From Robiginitalea sp. SC105 (GTDB lineage Bacteria; Bacteroidota; Bacteroidia; Flavobacteriales; Flavobacteriaceae), in contig NZ_JACLZF010000002.1 of the NCBI RefSeq assembly GCF_014243345.1, forward strand, positions 310,001 to 374,000: 64,000 bases of DNA, written 5' to 3'. Made by a program: the position numbers and the translations under genes. Positions 21,801 through 32,895 of this stretch are shown here, piece after piece (the first letter of the stretch is position 1; every line of letters starts with the position of its first letter). The notes under the pieces were generated by a model that was not told the DNA's origin, did not search any database, and saw nothing but the letters and a program-made list of their open reading frames with translations.

Positions 21801-22234
21801 CTGATAATGCTTTGTGGCTCATCCGGGATGTGCTTGTAATGGGTGAACGTTTCGGTAAGCGGGTCAAACCGATCCAGCCCCCCGGGGTCGCCGTATCCGA
21901 TCCAGACCACTCCGTCCTCACCGGCTGCCAGGGATTCGGGATAATGGCCCCCCAGGGAATTGGGGTTGTCGGGTTCATAGGGGAATTTGGTCACTATGCT
22001 GCCGTCATACCTGAAAACACAGCGGTTGGCCTGATCGGAAAACCAAAGGAACCCGTTGCTATCCTGGGTAATGGCATTGATCTTCCCAAAGGAATATTCC
22101 TCCACCCCCGGAATAAACTTGAATTCTGGCACCGCCTCCTGGCTATGAACAAGGCTATCCTGAAGGCCGGGAATGAGCGCGATCAGCCATATGGACAAAT
22201 ACCGGAAGTTATGGGATAATCCTTGCGGCCTCAT
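18836..22234 (-). CDS. Propeller sensor histidine kinase K5
   Basis: An 1132-residue kinase with signal-anchor region (hydrophobic [10 protein letters not shown] near residue 22), Reg_prop blades with HDPxDP inter-blade motifs, a Y_Y_Y domain, [11 protein letters not shown], a transmembrane helix near 815-835, a coiled coil, and a HisKA-HATPase with H899. The start is set at ATG 22234, which overlaps the stop of K4 by four bases; a TTG at 22288 in the same frame would lie deep inside K4 and is rejected. The last kinase before the 244-base gap ahead of the SusC-like gene, it is probably the end of one transcript. The HATPase reads [10 protein letters not shown] where most sisters have [11 protein letters not shown]. 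Confidence 0.92.
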   Translation of the reverse strand: MRPQGLSHNFRYLSIWLIALIPGLQDSLVHSQEAVPEFKFIPGVEEYSFGKINAITQDSNGFLWFSDQANRCVFRYDGSIVTKFPYEPDNPNSLGGHYPESLAAGEDGVVWIGYGDPGGLDRFDPLTETFTHYKHIPDEPQSIISNTVVVLLPDRQGRLWLGTTEGLDRLDPVTGDIAHFRHDPDDSTSLSSNLVRSLYEDQEGTIWIGTGVPWDPDEKNGGMNRYDPGTNSFTRFLHDPEDDKSLLGNKVRAIYEDSRGNFWVGTNNNGLHLMDRTNGTFKRYTANAESESKLQIPAPENLMDHITFIKEDHRGFLWFGTFSDGIVRWDPRSETMSRIGADTQPSGDYDENSTWWAHVSEDGLLWVATEESKLYKADPERPRISEALVDDQVACVFERGSEELWIGTEENGLILKNPATGATKRYQHIPSDPWSLTDNRITNIYKDKENTLWIGTRNGLNRYNEDEDGFARFGNFAEGPDGTVETIISDIYEDQGGALWIGTNMGLFHMDRQRQAPVYRELTPTGERQAITNIAADDSGRLFVSTTNHVFKLNSATDQFEIVSDQAIPSFNDMHMDIEDRLWIASNNGVWHSPPPWDTIIPFRLERTGEYLGGFSFSIAADTSDNLWIGTATGIVKVDSARDNIEKFGAGNGVLVDQNPYLTSAYAGSEGSIYFASSPRGYYYFDPTTFKNPIEKPRLYLHRLKVNNQPVFPSAESKIATSLDASGTIRLDYSQNTFSITLAAIEFRGAFKKKILYRLEGFDEFWQESLSGQQVNYVKVPPGNYKFIYKAPVLNSSEWVEKSIDIRVANPWWATWWAYGLYAILLILSAWLIYRYQKERVLRLEREKSQQKELAQAREIEKAYSKLEVAHSNLKSAQSQLIHSEKMASLGELTAGIAHEIQNPLNFVNNFSEVSRELLEEMRDELKKGDTEEADYIAKDLVQNMEKIVHHGQRAGSIVRGMLQHSRSSNGKKESTDLNKLADKYLRMAYHGLRAKDQSFNATLETDFDPDLPQVSVIPQDVGRVLLNLLTNAFHAVNEKKKDAPEGYGPMVIVRTRRTKEGVEIQVTDNGLGIPDKIRDKIFQPFFTTKPTGEGTGLGLSLSYDIIKAHGGELSVTSKIGEGATFTFMLPG

Positions 22235-25200
22235 GATATGAGGGATTTCGGTAAATGTAAGAGGAATTCGGTGCCGCCGGTTTCGCAATTCGAAAAGGTA
22301 AGGGCACCTCCGTGCCCCTTGGTCACGATATCGTAACTCATGGAGAGCCCCAGCCCAGTACCCTCCCCGGTGGGCTTGGTGGTAAAGAAGGGCTGGAAAA
22401 TCTTCTCCCGTATGCCTTCCGGGATACCACCCCCGTTGTCGGTGACCCGGATTTCAACGCCATCCGGGGTTCTGCGTGTACTCATGGCAACGGTGGGCTC
22501 GTAACCCGCTTCCCCTTGTTTTTGACGCTCCTGAACGGCGTGGAAGGCATTGGTCAGCAGGTTGAGCAGCACCCGGCCGATGTCCTGTGGGATGACGCTG
22601 ATCTCAGGCAGGCCCGGATCAAAATCCGTTTCCATGATGGCGTTGAAGGACTTGTCCTTGGCGCGGAGCCCGTGGTAGGCCAAACGCAAATATTCGTCGG
22701 CCAGTTTGTTCAGGTCGGTGGGCTCCTTTTTGCTTTCCGAGCTGCGGCTGTGCTGCAGCATGCCTTTTACGATCCCCTCGGCTCGTTTGCCGTGGTGTTC
22801 GATTTTCTCGAGGTTCTGGAAGAGGTCTTTTGCGATTGCATCGGCCTCCTTTTTATCGCCCTTCTTGACCTCCTGCATCAATTCCCCAAGTAATTCCCGG
22901 TTCACTTCGGAGAAGTTGTTCACGAAGTTCAGCGGATTTTGGATTTCGTGGGCGATGCCGGCGGTAAGTTCCCCGAGAGAGGCCATTTTTTCGGAATGGA
23001 TCAACTGGGTTTGGGCGGCCTGGAGTTTATTGTAGGCTTGTTCGATTTCCCTTGCATGTTCCAGTTCCTTTTTCTGGGCTTTCTGTCGCTCCTCCCGCAA
23101 GACACGCTCCTTCTGGTAGTTGTGAATCAGCCAAACTCCCAGTGCCAACAGCAGGGCATACAGACAATAAGCCCACCATGTGCCCCACCAGGGGGGTAGG
23201 ATGACCATTGGAAATGCCTTTTCAGACCATATACCGCTACTGCCGTTTAACGCCTTCAACCGGAAGGTGTATTCGCCGGGTGGCACCTTGAAATAATTTG
23301 CCGGGGTCCCGGCTTTGCCTTCCAGCCATCCCAAATCATAATTTTCCAGCATGTACAGGAGTTGGTTTTGCCCCGAATTCCGAAAATCGATCGCCGCAAA
23401 CAAGATGGAGAAAACATTCTGGGAATAATTCAGCTCAATAGCTTCATCCTCCGCATTCCAGTCCTCCAGGTTAAAGTTGGTTTCCAGGAATCCTGAATTT
23501 CCGTTTATCCGGAAGTCTGTAACGTACAATAAGGAGGTATCCCGGGAAACCCATAGGTCATCCGGGTTGAAGGCGTAATAGCCCCCCTCCGCGCCAAAAA
23601 GAATCGTTCCGTCCTTTTTGCGATAGGGGAAGCTGTACAAGGACAGTTGCAAAATCCCCCTTACCCCGTTTTTCTCACCATAAACAAGGGTGCTGCCAGT
23701 CTCAGGATCATATCGCATGATGCCTCTCGAATTGTAGATCCAGAGGTTGTTTTCAGTATCATCGATTACCAGGGTTATATCCGAGGAAATGCCTGTATCC
23801 ACAAATTGGTCCGTTTCCGGGTCATAGCGATACAAGCCAATTGCCGTACCAGCCCAGAATATTCCATTCTCATCGAGAAGTAGGCTAAGCACCGCCAGCC
23901 CGGGAAGATACCTTTTAAACGTACCGCTTGCCGGTATATACCTGTTCACACCTGCTCCGTCTTCCATCGTTCCGATCCAGAGATTCTGTTGCGCGTCTTC
24001 CCCGATTACAGTGATGATGTCACTGGAAATTGAACTGACGTCAGTCGTATTACTACGAAACACTCTGAATCGCCCGGAATTCCTGTCCAGAAGATTCAGT
24101 CCACCAGAGGTCCCGACCCACAGGTTGTTGCCACTGTCCTCATAAATATGGTTAACCCTGGGGTCGCTCAGGCTCTCAGGATCATCTGGCTCCGGCAAAT
24201 ACTTCATAAAATATTCGGTGACCGGCTCGAATGTGTTCAGGCCATTATTCGTAGCTATCCAAAGCTTATTGAGACGATCTTTTGTAATGAAATTGATCTG
24301 ATTGCTGCTGATACTACCAGCATCGTCCGCATTGTGCCGGTAGGCCTTAACCGTACCCTTATCAAGATCTTCCCGGATAAGTCCACTCCAACCACCCTTC
24401 CAAAGTATGGAACGGTTTTCCTCATAGAAATTCTTCATCCAAATATTTCCTTTTAGCGGGATCTCATTGCTGAAAAGATCGACTTTGAAGAATTTCGGTT
24501 GTTGTTGGGTGCTCAACCAAATATGCCCTTCCTGGGTAGCCAGAGCACACCAGCCCGAATTACTCTCGGTATATGCCTTCCAGCTTTCATTGTATAACAC
24601 CGTTTCCGGCACTGTAGGGGAATCGCCGAAAAATGTAAAAGTGTCGGTTTTCGGATCATAGCGGTTGATGCCGCTGTGTTCCGTACCGACCCAGATGTGT
24701 CCTTCTGCATCTTCGGTCAGAAAGGTAATATGGGTGAATGGCTCTCCGGTATCGGGCGGACGGCTCAATTTTTCGGGATGATCCGGGTCGTAGGTATGTC
24801 GGGTAAAGGTGCCGGTTTCGCGGTCCATGGTGTGCAGGCCGTCCCCATCGGTCCCAACCCAGAAATTGCCCTGGCTGTCCTCGAGGATGGCCCTGACCTT
24901 GTTGCTGATAAGGGAGGTCGGATCCTCCGGGTCGTGCATGAAGCGGGTAAACGTTCCGGATTCCCTGTTCAGCCGGTTCAGTCCGCCTTCCGGAATATTG
25001 TTATAGGCCATCCCTGTGCCAACCCAGAGCGTCCCGGACCGGTCTTCGTATAATGAACGTACATTGTTGCAGCTCAGGCTACTGGAGTCGCCTTCGATGT
25101 GTTTGAAATGCCGGAAGGCACCGGTTTCCCGATCCAGCAAATCCAGCCCATTTTCAGTGGCTACCCACAGGTTGTCAAGGTGGTCTTCAAGTATGGCCCA

Positions 25201-25635
25201 TACATTATCGTTTGTAAGGCTGTTTGCCTCCTCAGGGTCGTGACGGTAATGGGTAAACGTGTTTGTCCGGGGGTCGAACCGGTCAAGGCCCTGCCCGTAA
25301 AAACCAATCCAGATAATACCGGAATCTTCAACAAAAAAGGTTTCCGGGTAGGGACCTCCCAGGGAATTCTTGTCTTGCGGGTCGTGCCGGAAGAATTCCA
25401 TGGAGCTGCCATCATACCGGACAATGGCGCGGTTGGACTGATCCGAAAACCACAGGAATCCCTGTTTATCCTTTGCAATGGCATTAATCTTTCCAAAAGA
25501 ATTTCCGCTGGGAGTCCTAATTTCCTCGAAGCTTATTTTCTGCGACTGGCCTGTAACAAAAGCACAGCCTAGTGCCAGAAAACCAGCAAGAAGCACCAGA
25601 AGCCTAAACCGATATAAAGGAAAAGCCTTTTTCAA
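22231..25635 (-). CDS. Propeller sensor histidine kinase K4
   Basis: A 1134-residue kinase with signal peptide ([20 protein letters not shown]), propeller blades with HDPxDPxSL motifs, a Y_Y_Y domain, [10 protein letters not shown], a transmembrane helix near 818-840, a coiled coil and a HisKA-HATPase with H896 and [15 protein letters not shown]. The frame starts with TTG at 25635; no ATG lies before the signal peptide, so TTG is the probable real start. Its periplasmic part is close to that of K6, including the unusual segment in which a run of blades ends in PYRKKDGT and [16 protein letters not shown]. It overlaps K5 by four bases. K3 lies 90 bases upstream on the same strand. Confidence 0.92.
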   Translation of the reverse strand: MKKAFPLYRFRLLVLLAGFLALGCAFVTGQSQKISFEEIRTPSGNSFGKINAIAKDKQGFLWFSDQSNRAIVRYDGSSMEFFRHDPQDKNSLGGPYPETFFVEDSGIIWIGFYGQGLDRFDPRTNTFTHYRHDPEEANSLTNDNVWAILEDHLDNLWVATENGLDLLDRETGAFRHFKHIEGDSSSLSCNNVRSLYEDRSGTLWVGTGMAYNNIPEGGLNRLNRESGTFTRFMHDPEDPTSLISNKVRAILEDSQGNFWVGTDGDGLHTMDRETGTFTRHTYDPDHPEKLSRPPDTGEPFTHITFLTEDAEGHIWVGTEHSGINRYDPKTDTFTFFGDSPTVPETVLYNESWKAYTESNSGWCALATQEGHIWLSTQQQPKFFKVDLFSNEIPLKGNIWMKNFYEENRSILWKGGWSGLIREDLDKGTVKAYRHNADDAGSISSNQINFITKDRLNKLWIATNNGLNTFEPVTEYFMKYLPEPDDPESLSDPRVNHIYEDSGNNLWVGTSGGLNLLDRNSGRFRVFRSNTTDVSSISSDIITVIGEDAQQNLWIGTMEDGAGVNRYIPASGTFKRYLPGLAVLSLLLDENGIFWAGTAIGLYRYDPETDQFVDTGISSDITLVIDDTENNLWIYNSRGIMRYDPETGSTLVYGEKNGVRGILQLSLYSFPYRKKDGTILFGAEGGYYAFNPDDLWVSRDTSLLYVTDFRINGNSGFLETNFNLEDWNAEDEAIELNYSQNVFSILFAAIDFRNSGQNQLLYMLENYDLGWLEGKAGTPANYFKVPPGEYTFRLKALNGSSGIWSEKAFPMVILPPWWGTWWAYCLYALLLALGVWLIHNYQKERVLREERQKAQKKELEHAREIEQAYNKLQAAQTQLIHSEKMASLGELTAGIAHEIQNPLNFVNNFSEVNRELLGELMQEVKKGDKKEADAIAKDLFQNLEKIEHHGKRAEGIVKGMLQHSRSSESKKEPTDLNKLADEYLRLAYHGLRAKDKSFNAIMETDFDPGLPEISVIPQDIGRVLLNLLTNAFHAVQERQKQGEAGYEPTVAMSTRRTPDGVEIRVTDNGGGIPEGIREKIFQPFFTTKPTGEGTGLGLSMSYDIVTKGHGGALTFSNCETGGTEFLLHLPKSLIS

Positions 25636-25725
25636 CCTTTTTGATCTATATGGTGCTCTGCAGTTGGATGCAGGCCAATATTTACCCGTTGCGATATTTG
25701 GGAACAGAAAGTAAGGTCCCTGTAA

Positions 25726-27738
25726 TTAGATACTTAAGATAATAATAAACTCGGAACCTTCACCAGGTTTCGAATGAACCCTGATTGATCCCCCATGCCC
25801 CTTGGTCACAATATCGTAACTCATGGAAAGCCCCAGCCCGGTACCCTCCCCGGTGGGCCTGGTGGTAAAGAACGGCTGGAAGATCTTGTCCCGGATGTTT
25901 TCAGGGATGCCAGCCCCATTGTCAGTGACCCGGATCTCAACCCCGCCTTTCGCCCTTCGGGTACTAACGGTAACCATGGGTTCATAGTGGCCGGGGGCCT
26001 CCTTTTGCTTTTCATTGACAGCATGGAAGGCGTTGGTCAGCAAATTGAGCAGCACCCGGCCAATATCCTGCGGAATTACGCTTACCTCGGGTAGGTCCGG
26101 ATCAAAATCGGTTTCCATGGAAGCGTTGAACGATTTGTCCTTGGCACGGAGCCCGTGGTAGGCCAGGCGCAGGTATTCGTCCGCCAGCTTGTTCAGGTCG
26201 GTGGGCTCCTTTTTCCCATCGTTGTTGCGGCTGTGCTGCAGCATGCCCTTTACGATGCCGTCGGCCCGCTTGCCGTGGTGGGCAATCTTTTTGAGGTTCT
26301 GCATCAGGTCCTCCAGAATGGCCTTTGCCTCGTCCACGTTCCCTTTTTCGAATTCCTCCCGCATCTCCGCCAGCAATTCATTGCTTACTTCGGAGAAGTT
26401 GTTTACAAAGTTGAGCGGGTTTTGTATCTCGTGGGCAATGCCGGCGGTCAGTTCCCCCAGGGAGGCCATTTTTTCGGAATGGATCAGTTGTTTCTGGGTA
26501 GCCTTCAATTCCCCGAATGCCTTCTCCAATTTTTGTTTCGCCTCGTCCAGTTGCTTGAAATCCAGATGCCGCGCATAGGCCACAGAGAACGACTCGGCCA
26601 GGGATTGGGCAAGCTCAATATCCTGGAAACTCATGGATTCACGACTCCCTACATATAACATTCCCTGGGCAAATGGAACAAATTGCAGGTGGAGCATGTC
26701 AAAGTATGTGTCCTTACCCATGAATTCCGACATCCCCTGAATATACCCCTTGTCAACCAGTGACTTCACCCATTGCTCAAACTCCTGACGATCCCATTGT
26801 TCTCTGAAGATCTTTTCATCCCTCCAGTGGGATACCATGTCACGTATAATTTCCGATTCGTCAAAGGGGAGGCTGAGCATCCCGATGGTTTCTGAATTAG
26901 GCGTTGACAGGTAGGCATTAACGATTTGTACCTCCTGGTCTATAATGAATAATCCGCAGCGAACAAAAGGAACGTTCAGGTGCGTCAGCACATTCCAGAG
27001 CATGGGGGTGATCTGGTTCAGGTCATCCGCAGTATGCATGGATGCGATCTCCGCCCGAATGCCGTTGAGGGCCGATTGTTGTCTGGCCTGTCGCGTATGC
27101 GCTCTCAGGTTCTGAAGGTCCTGAAAGCGCATGTAAATTTGGCCAAATACTCCCGCTAGACGGATCAGGATGTTACAATCCTCTTCTGACAATGCTTCAG
27201 GTGTTGTCAGGTAGAGGGATCCTTTTGGGAAAAAGAACCAGTAAATATATTCCGCCGGGCTATATACCTGTTCCCGAGACTGAGAGAGGTAAATGGAGGT
27301 GGACTGGTAGAATTCACGCACTTCTTCCCCATTGAGAATGGTACGCATATAGGGGTCCCGGTTTTTCCGGGCAGGTATGATTTTTTCATAAACGGGGTGA
27401 ATGTGTAAGCTGATGTAATCAAATATTCGCTTGAGGCCATCCGTTTCAGAAGTTGTGGTAAGCCAGAGCTCAATAGCATCGTTTTCCTCGTCGAATATGC
27501 CTACCCCGCAACGGATGGCTTGAATCCCGAGTTCTTTCAGGTTATGAAAAAATAACAACGAGGTGTCCGATAAACCCGAACTGCCCTGGATGGAAATGGC
27601 GTTTGAGCTGGCTTTCCTCAGGATGGTTTCAATAGCCAGATCCCGGCTCAATTGATCTAGCTGCGCCTTGTACTCGTTGGCTTCCCTTTGCAGGGACGCT
27701 ATTTTTTGCTCAAGTTTGTCAGCCTTATTTTTCCCCAT
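25726..27738 (-). CDS. Soluble GAF-like histidine kinase K3
   Basis: A 670-residue cytoplasmic kinase: no signal peptide and no transmembrane helix. An N-terminal coiled coil (residues 1-25) is followed by two tandem GAF-like modules of about 190 residues, at roughly 25-215 and 220-400. A coiled coil and the HisKA-HATPase transmitter follow, with H436 ([12 protein letters not shown]) and [11 protein letters not shown]. The second module ([12 protein letters not shown]) is the close counterpart of the ninth module of K1 ([12 protein letters not shown]). It therefore looks like a short relative of the giant kinases. It follows the DUF4242 gene by 32 bases and precedes the propeller kinases K4 and K5, thus physically linking the soluble and membrane sensor types. 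Confidence 0.9.
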   Translation of the reverse strand: MGKNKADKLEQKIASLQREANEYKAQLDQLSRDLAIETILRKASSNAISIQGSSGLSDTSLLFFHNLKELGIQAIRCGVGIFDEENDAIELWLTTTSETDGLKRIFDYISLHIHPVYEKIIPARKNRDPYMRTILNGEEVREFYQSTSIYLSQSREQVYSPAEYIYWFFFPKGSLYLTTPEALSEEDCNILIRLAGVFGQIYMRFQDLQNLRAHTRQARQQSALNGIRAEIASMHTADDLNQITPMLWNVLTHLNVPFVRCGLFIIDQEVQIVNAYLSTPNSETIGMLSLPFDESEIIRDMVSHWRDEKIFREQWDRQEFEQWVKSLVDKGYIQGMSEFMGKDTYFDMLHLQFVPFAQGMLYVGSRESMSFQDIELAQSLAESFSVAYARHLDFKQLDEAKQKLEKAFGELKATQKQLIHSEKMASLGELTAGIAHEIQNPLNFVNNFSEVSNELLAEMREEFEKGNVDEAKAILEDLMQNLKKIAHHGKRADGIVKGMLQHSRNNDGKKEPTDLNKLADEYLRLAYHGLRAKDKSFNASMETDFDPDLPEVSVIPQDIGRVLLNLLTNAFHAVNEKQKEAPGHYEPMVTVSTRRAKGGVEIRVTDNGAGIPENIRDKIFQPFFTTRPTGEGTGLGLSMSYDIVTKGHGGSIRVHSKPGEGSEFIIILSI

Positions 27739-27770
27739 GGTTTGCTTATGAGCCTTTGGCGATCCCAGGG

Positions 27771-28043
27771 TTACTCACCTGTTGCAGGATCGATGATACT
27801 GCCTATCCGGGTGATCTTGTTGGCCGGAAAGCCCCCGAGTTTGGCATGTTCGCGGATAAGCTCTTCACTTGGGGCCATGTAGATGCAGTACATTTTATCC
27901 CCGGCGACATAGCTGTGGATCCATTGGATATCCGTACCCAATCTACAAAGTATTTCATTTGAGGTTTTGGAGGCTTGTTTCAGCTCCTCGGGGGAGAAGG
28001 ATCCGACGTTGGGAATTTCGCGTTCAATAATAAACTTTGGCAT
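27771..28043 (-). CDS. DUF4242 family small protein
   Basis: A 90-residue protein (MPKFIIEREIPNVGSFSPEE start) that fits the ferredoxin-like DUF4242 family, of which one actinobacterial member is described as nickel-binding. The core blocks here are WIHSYVAGDKMYCIYMAPSE and IREHAKLGGFPANKI. It is encoded between two histidine kinases, 121 bases downstream of K2 and 32 bases upstream of K3. In this position it might be a small ligand-binding or stress-related accessory of the sensors, but that rests on location only. Confidence 0.85.
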   Translation of the reverse strand: MPKFIIEREIPNVGSFSPEELKQASKTSNEILCRLGTDIQWIHSYVAGDKMYCIYMAPSEELIREHAKLGGFPANKITRIGSIIDPATGE

Positions 28044-28073
28044 AGGTTGTCTGAATTAAATATAAACGCACTT

Positions 28074-28081
28074 CTAAGATA
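28074..28081 (-). promoter_or_regulatory. Candidate -7 promoter element upstream of the DUF4242-K3-K4-K5 unit
   Basis: TATCTTAG on the minus strand, about 30 bases before the DUF4242 ATG, matches TAnnTTTG in all but one position and is identical to the octamer ahead of the SusC-like gene. It lies in a 121-base AT-rich gap, one of the few untranslated gaps of the array. No clear -33 TTTG partner was found. Confidence 0.38.
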
Positions 28082-28164
28082 GGCATAATTGTATTTGCTG
28101 CAGTGATCGGTAAACGGGTGGGCACATCATTTTGGTATTTTCATTAGCGATTTTCAGACCGTGA

Positions 28165-31100
28165 TTATCCCTGTAACCCACTCATCGGCAGAAAGATGGT
28201 GAATGTACTTCCCTGCCCCGGTTTACTTTGGGCCTCCAGATTTCCCCCATGTCCCTTGGTCACGATATCATAGCTCATGGAAAGTCCCAGCCCGGTACCC
28301 TCCCCGGTGGGCCTGGTGGTAAAGAAGGGCTGGAAAATCTTCTCCCGGATGCCTTCCGGGATACCACCCCCGTTGTCGGTTACCCGGATTTCAACCCCGG
28401 CATTGGTCTTTTTGGTGCTGACCGTAACTGTGGGCTGATAGCCTGCTTCCACTTGTTTCTGACGTTCCTGGACGGCGTGGAAGGCGTTGGTGAGCAGGTT
28501 GAGCAGCACCCGGCCGATGTCCTGTGGGATGACGCTGGCCCGGGGCAGGTCCGGGTCAAAATCGGTTTCCATGGAAGCGTTGAACGACTTGTCTTTGGCC
28601 CGCAGCCCGTGGTAGGCCAGGCGAAGGTATTCATCGGCGAGTTTGTTGAGGTCGGTGGGTTCTTTTGTGCTGTCACCGCTGCGGCTGTGCTGTAGCATGC
28701 CTTTTACAATCCCCTCGGCCCGCCTGCCATGGTGGGCGATCTTTTCCAGGTTCTGCATCAGGTCCTCCATAATGGCCTTTGCCTCGTCCACATCCCCTTT
28801 TTCGAATTCCTCCTGCATCTCTGCCAGCAATTCATTACTCACCTCCGAGAAGTTGTTGACAAAGTTGAGCGGGTTCTGGATTTCATGCGCAATGCCGGCA
28901 GTTAGCTCCCCCAGGGAGGCCATTTTTTCGGAGTGGATCAGTTGTTTCTGGGTGAGTTGCAACTCGGAAAGTGCGTCCTCGGCACGTTTTTTTTCTTCCT
29001 TCAGCTTCTGCAGGTCCAGGCGGGCCTGGGTGAGGTCCTTAAACCGGGAATAGGCCAGGGTAAAAACAGAGGCTGTGCGCCGGAGCAGCCCCCAGCTTTC
29101 TTTGGACAGATCGCCCTGGGTGGCTGCCCCAATAGCCCCATGTGAGAATTTATAAAGGTGGTAGGTCCGGTCCGGGATAACTTCACCATAGTAACCCCGG
29201 AATGCCTTTGAACGTGCTTCGGCGTAGGATATCCATTCTTTCCGTGCCTCCCCTTTCATCAGGATTGAAACCTGGTCTTCACAGGATATAAAAAATTTAA
29301 GTATTTCATTCCCCACCCAGGTGTCTTCCAGGTCCATGGAAATGGAATCTGTAACCATTCCCTTTTGCTCCTCCCGAAGGTCCCTGATGGCAAACCAGCA
29401 TTCGGCTTTCTGCATTTCGCCATCGTTGATAAATATGCTGGAAGTCTCGAGTTCCTCCACACCCAGCAGGCCCATTTCCCTGCGCAGCACCTGCACCACC
29501 TCCTTCAGCTCCTCTGGTTCCTGCATCGCGAGGGCCCGGGCCCGGACCCGCTCCAGAGCGGTTTCGATCTTGGATTCCCGCGCCTGGGCTTCCATGTTCT
29601 TCAGGTCCAGGAATCGGGTGTAGGTCTGATCAAAGACAGTTGTGAATCGGTTAAAGATTTCATGCGCCCCCGGTACTTTTTCATAAGTTATAAATAAAAG
29701 GAAGCCATGGGAGAACTTACAGAGGTGGTTGATTTGGTAGGAGGGGAGTTCCAGTCCTTCATCTTCCAGAGCTGCAAAAGTGGGAGCCAGGTCCGGGAAG
29801 GATTTCATGTGATCATAATGATCCTGGATTGCCTGCCCCCCCAATTCCTGGACAAGGAATGTTTCATTTCCCCTTACGAACTCCCCCATCTCATCAAAGG
29901 AAGATTCGCCCCACAGGCGCAGGGTAAATGGGCTTTGCATGGTTCCCTCACTGCTCATGATGCAGGCCGCCGTCTTATTATCCGCAGCCTGAATATTATA
30001 CCCGCAGCTCCAGGCCGGGATACCCAGGGCCTGGACTTCAAGGAACAGGACATTGGCCGCCTCCGGAAGTTCGTCACTGTGCTGCATGGCCATGGTGCGT
30101 GACCTTACTTTTTCCAGGGCTGCTTCGATCTGCGCTTCCCGGGCCTGGGCTTCTGCTTTCTGCAGGTCCAGATAGCGGGTAAAGGTTTGGCTGAAGGCCG
30201 ATGCGAAGCGTTCCAGGACGGACCGAATTTCCTCCGGGAGGGGTGATTGCGTTATACTGAACAGATAACCATCCCGGAAGTGAACGTTCCAGTAGTATTC
30301 AATTTCCGGGAAATCCTCAGTATCGATTTGCACGGGGAAATCCGGTGCTGCATTGAGGACTTTGTAATATTCCGGGATATCAGAACCTTCCAGGATATAT
30401 AAACTATTGGGTTCGCCTCGTTCCCAACAGTCGCGGCCATGCTTTAACAGGGGATGGCTGGACATGTCGAGGAATCCCTGATACAAAGTTTCATCTGTGT
30501 CATGTCCGTCGGCGGCCGCCCAGAGTTCACCGCGTTCGGACTGACTCAAAATGTTGATTCCGCAAACCAGGTGTTTATCGAGCCCCAGGCCGGTCAGTTC
30601 TTTGAAAAATGCAGCCACCGTTGCTCCGATGTCTTCCGTTTTTTGCATGGCCATGGTTTTGGCCCTCACCCGTTCAAGGGCAGTCTCGATTTGTGCCTCC
30701 CGGGCCTGGGCCTCGGCTTTCTTCAGGTCCAGGAAGCGGGTGTAGGTTTGCTGGAATACCTTCCCGAAACGTTTGATAATGCTGTTGTCCTCCTCAGAAT
30801 AGGGAGTTCCGGAAAAGTTCTCGATATAGAGGGCAACATCCTCTTGTAATACGGTAGAAGCGGCCAGGCCGGGGCAACTGAAATAAAAATCGGTGGCTTC
30901 TCTGGTGAGCCCGGGGATATGCGGTAACAGCTTCTTGTAAAAGCTGTTCTTTTCTTCAAAGTTCAACTTTGTGGTGAAGAAATCCGATCCGTTTTCCTTT
31001 GCCTCCCTGAATTGACGGTCCCAGGGCAAATCCAGGTAGGGGACGGTGATCCTGGACGGGATATCCTGGTTGTCGGCGACCCAGAAATTCCAATCCTGCC

Positions 31101-32895
31101 CGGGGCTGTAATCTACCACAATACCGGCGTGATCTGCCTGGATTTTCAATAGCGCCAGCTGTTCAAAAATAACCCCAATTACTTCCTTCAGTTCTTCACT
31201 GGTTTGCATGGCCATCGACCGGGCCCGGATCCGTTCCAGGGCTGTTTCGACCTGGGCCTCCCGGGCCTGGGCTTCGGCTTTCTGCAAGTCCAGGAAGCGG
31301 GTGTAGGTCTGTTCAAAGACCTTGGAGAAACGGATCAGAATATCTTTGTTCTCCGGAGTCAACTCCTCCGGGCCTAAAACCTCCAGCATCCCGTATCTGT
31401 TGAAGGCATCATTCAGTACCAGGCGTTCCGGGGTAATAGCGTGTTTGGTAAATGCTTCCGGCAGGTCTTTGAAGTCTGTGTTCTCCAGCAGCCAGTGGCC
31501 GTAATCGGTTTTTTCGGCTCCTTCCATGGGGAAGGCCCGGTAAGTCACCCCTTTTTTCCAGGCATCCACCAGGTCGGTATTGTAAGCAAACTTTTCAATG
31601 TACGGAATGGTGTAACTTTTCGGGTATGTCTCATGGGTATAGCCTGAGAACCAATGCTCAGCGGCATAATTTTCGTCGTAGATAATTACCGCAGATGCAT
31701 CAGCGCCAAAATCCAGTTCCTGCAATTGTTCAAAAATGGTTTTGATGACCAGCCTGAGCTCATCGCTTTTGTGCATCGCCATCATGCCGGCCCTGACCCG
31801 TTCCAGGGCCAGTTCGATCTCTGCCTCTCTTTTCTGCCGTTCCGCTTTCTTGAGGTCTTCAAATCGGCGGTAGGCCAGGTCGAAAACGCCTGCAAACCGC
31901 ACGAGGGTCCGCAAATCTTCCGCCGGCGGCTGTGGGACTTCCCCGGGCAGGCTGTAACCGATCTCCCCGTGGGTGGTCCGGGCCATGACAAAGGTGAGCC
32001 CGCCGATGTGGCGGATATCGTCGTGGGAGGGGGCCTGGGGGTCCACCTGCTTGAAGTCCCCCAGGTCCACCATCTTGTCCACGTATCGGATGGCTGCTTC
32101 CGCATCCATGGTATATACGGTAGTGGGGGTATCGCTTTTTTCCCAGGAAGCCAGTTCGGGGATGTCCCCGTGCATGTACCTTGGGAGTTCCATCACATTG
32201 CCTATCCGCGTCCCGTCCCCCGAGGTCATAGCCTTGTCATAGCGGTCTGGCAACCAGCGCATATGCCAGAAATAGTGGGCCTCATGACCGAGTTTCACAA
32301 ATTCACTGCGCATGGTCACCACAATATCGAGCAGGTCGGCGGATTCCTGCATGGCGGTGGCCTGTGCGCGAATCCGCTCCAGGGAAGCTTCGATCTCCAG
32401 GTCCCGGGTGCGTTCCCGGATTTTGGCTTCCAGCTCCTCATTTTTCCTTTTGAGCCCTTCTATGGGAACGGCCTCTTCTTCTGTAATGTCCGGGTCCGGA
32501 GTGGATCCATGAAAGTGGGTGATGACCCAATTTTTGTCCGTGTTTTCCAGAATTGTCGAAAGCCTGAGCAGCAGTCTAAGGTCATTGGCCTTGAAATAAA
32601 GCTCAAATTCCTCAACGATCAGGTAAATCGCACCTTTTGCCAGCATCTTTTCCAAAACGGGCTTCCGGCTACGCTCATAATCCTGATCCCGGAGCTGATC
32701 CACCTGGATCCGTACCATCTCCATCACCTGCTCCCGGCTTTTAAAAAACTCATGGGCGGCTGTACCGTAACCCATAAAAGCCGGATGCAGGATTTGCTTC
32801 AGGTCGGATTCTGGTTTGGCGCCAAAAAAGACTTCGATCATGCCTTCGTAGACCGGCCGTCCCTCAAATGTTTCGGGTACTTTTCGCGTGCTCAT
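28165..32895 (-). CDS. Giant soluble multi-sensor histidine kinase K2 with N-terminal NTF2-like domain
   Basis: A 1576-residue cytoplasmic kinase without signal peptide or transmembrane helix. Residues of about 10-140 are an NTF2/SnoaL-like fold ([25 protein letters not shown]). A coiled coil leads into six tandem GAF-like modules whose leading helices ([18 protein letters not shown] type) start near residues 180, 370, 560, 750, 935 and 1120. A long coiled coil then precedes the HisKA-HATPase with H1337 and [16 protein letters not shown]. Its ATG overlaps the K1 stop (ATGA). The fourth module is a near copy of the sixth module of K1, and the HATPase DNA is shared in part with propeller kinase K6. 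Ligands of the individual modules cannot be read from sequence. Confidence 0.9.
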   Translation of the reverse strand: MSTRKVPETFEGRPVYEGMIEVFFGAKPESDLKQILHPAFMGYGTAAHEFFKSREQVMEMVRIQVDQLRDQDYERSRKPVLEKMLAKGAIYLIVEEFELYFKANDLRLLLRLSTILENTDKNWVITHFHGSTPDPDITEEEAVPIEGLKRKNEELEAKIRERTRDLEIEASLERIRAQATAMQESADLLDIVVTMRSEFVKLGHEAHYFWHMRWLPDRYDKAMTSGDGTRIGNVMELPRYMHGDIPELASWEKSDTPTTVYTMDAEAAIRYVDKMVDLGDFKQVDPQAPSHDDIRHIGGLTFVMARTTHGEIGYSLPGEVPQPPAEDLRTLVRFAGVFDLAYRRFEDLKKAERQKREAEIELALERVRAGMMAMHKSDELRLVIKTIFEQLQELDFGADASAVIIYDENYAAEHWFSGYTHETYPKSYTIPYIEKFAYNTDLVDAWKKGVTYRAFPMEGAEKTDYGHWLLENTDFKDLPEAFTKHAITPERLVLNDAFNRYGMLEVLGPEELTPENKDILIRFSKVFEQTYTRFLDLQKAEAQAREAQVETALERIRARSMAMQTSEELKEVIGVIFEQLALLKIQADHAGIVVDYSPGQDWNFWVADNQDIPSRITVPYLDLPWDRQFREAKENGSDFFTTKLNFEEKNSFYKKLLPHIPGLTREATDFYFSCPGLAASTVLQEDVALYIENFSGTPYSEEDNSIIKRFGKVFQQTYTRFLDLKKAEAQAREAQIETALERVRAKTMAMQKTEDIGATVAAFFKELTGLGLDKHLVCGINILSQSERGELWAAADGHDTDETLYQGFLDMSSHPLLKHGRDCWERGEPNSLYILEGSDIPEYYKVLNAAPDFPVQIDTEDFPEIEYYWNVHFRDGYLFSITQSPLPEEIRSVLERFASAFSQTFTRYLDLQKAEAQAREAQIEAALEKVRSRTMAMQHSDELPEAANVLFLEVQALGIPAWSCGYNIQAADNKTAACIMSSEGTMQSPFTLRLWGESSFDEMGEFVRGNETFLVQELGGQAIQDHYDHMKSFPDLAPTFAALEDEGLELPSYQINHLCKFSHGFLLFITYEKVPGAHEIFNRFTTVFDQTYTRFLDLKNMEAQARESKIETALERVRARALAMQEPEELKEVVQVLRREMGLLGVEELETSSIFINDGEMQKAECWFAIRDLREEQKGMVTDSISMDLEDTWVGNEILKFFISCEDQVSILMKGEARKEWISYAEARSKAFRGYYGEVIPDRTYHLYKFSHGAIGAATQGDLSKESWGLLRRTASVFTLAYSRFKDLTQARLDLQKLKEEKKRAEDALSELQLTQKQLIHSEKMASLGELTAGIAHEIQNPLNFVNNFSEVSNELLAEMQEEFEKGDVDEAKAIMEDLMQNLEKIAHHGRRAEGIVKGMLQHSRSGDSTKEPTDLNKLADEYLRLAYHGLRAKDKSFNASMETDFDPDLPRASVIPQDIGRVLLNLLTNAFHAVQERQKQVEAGYQPTVTVSTKKTNAGVEIRVTDNGGGIPEGIREKIFQPFFTTRPTGEGTGLGLSMSYDIVTKGHGGNLEAQSKPGQGSTFTIFLPMSGLQG
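29010..32400 (-). repeat. Six tandem GAF-like modules inside kinase K2
   Basis: The leading-helix codons recur near 32350, 31775, 31206, 30647, 30084 and 29523, a period of about 560-575 bases. Each unit starts with an Arg/Ala-rich helix containing a MAM or similar core and ends in [13 protein letters not shown] or [12 protein letters not shown]. Between units the sensor cores have diverged strongly, whereas the joining helices are nearly constant. Confidence 0.85.
30140..30700 (-). repeat. Segmental duplicate shared with kinase K1 (copy in K2)
   Basis: This stretch, which encodes module 4 of K2, is a direct repeat of about 35404-35965 in K1. Both encode [35 protein letters not shown] and RDGYLFSIT. 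The match includes an identical run of about 60 bases around 30632-30693. Other modules do not match at DNA level, so this copy is recent or recently homogenised. Confidence 0.9.

Noticed and set aside
15484-22234. Polysaccharide-utilisation locus
   Set aside because: There is a SusC-like gene but no SusD, glycoside hydrolase, lyase or sulfatase next to it; the GH3 gene is over 30 kb away.
22235-22288. Upstream TTG start for kinase K5
   Set aside because: It would add 18 basic residues encoded inside K4 and spoil the signal sequence; the ATG at 22234 overlaps the K4 stop in the manner seen elsewhere in the array.
5259-25635. Hybrid two-component systems (HTCS) of the Bacteroides type
   Set aside because: The sensor architecture fits, but all five propeller kinases stop right after the HATPase domain and lack receiver and AraC domains.
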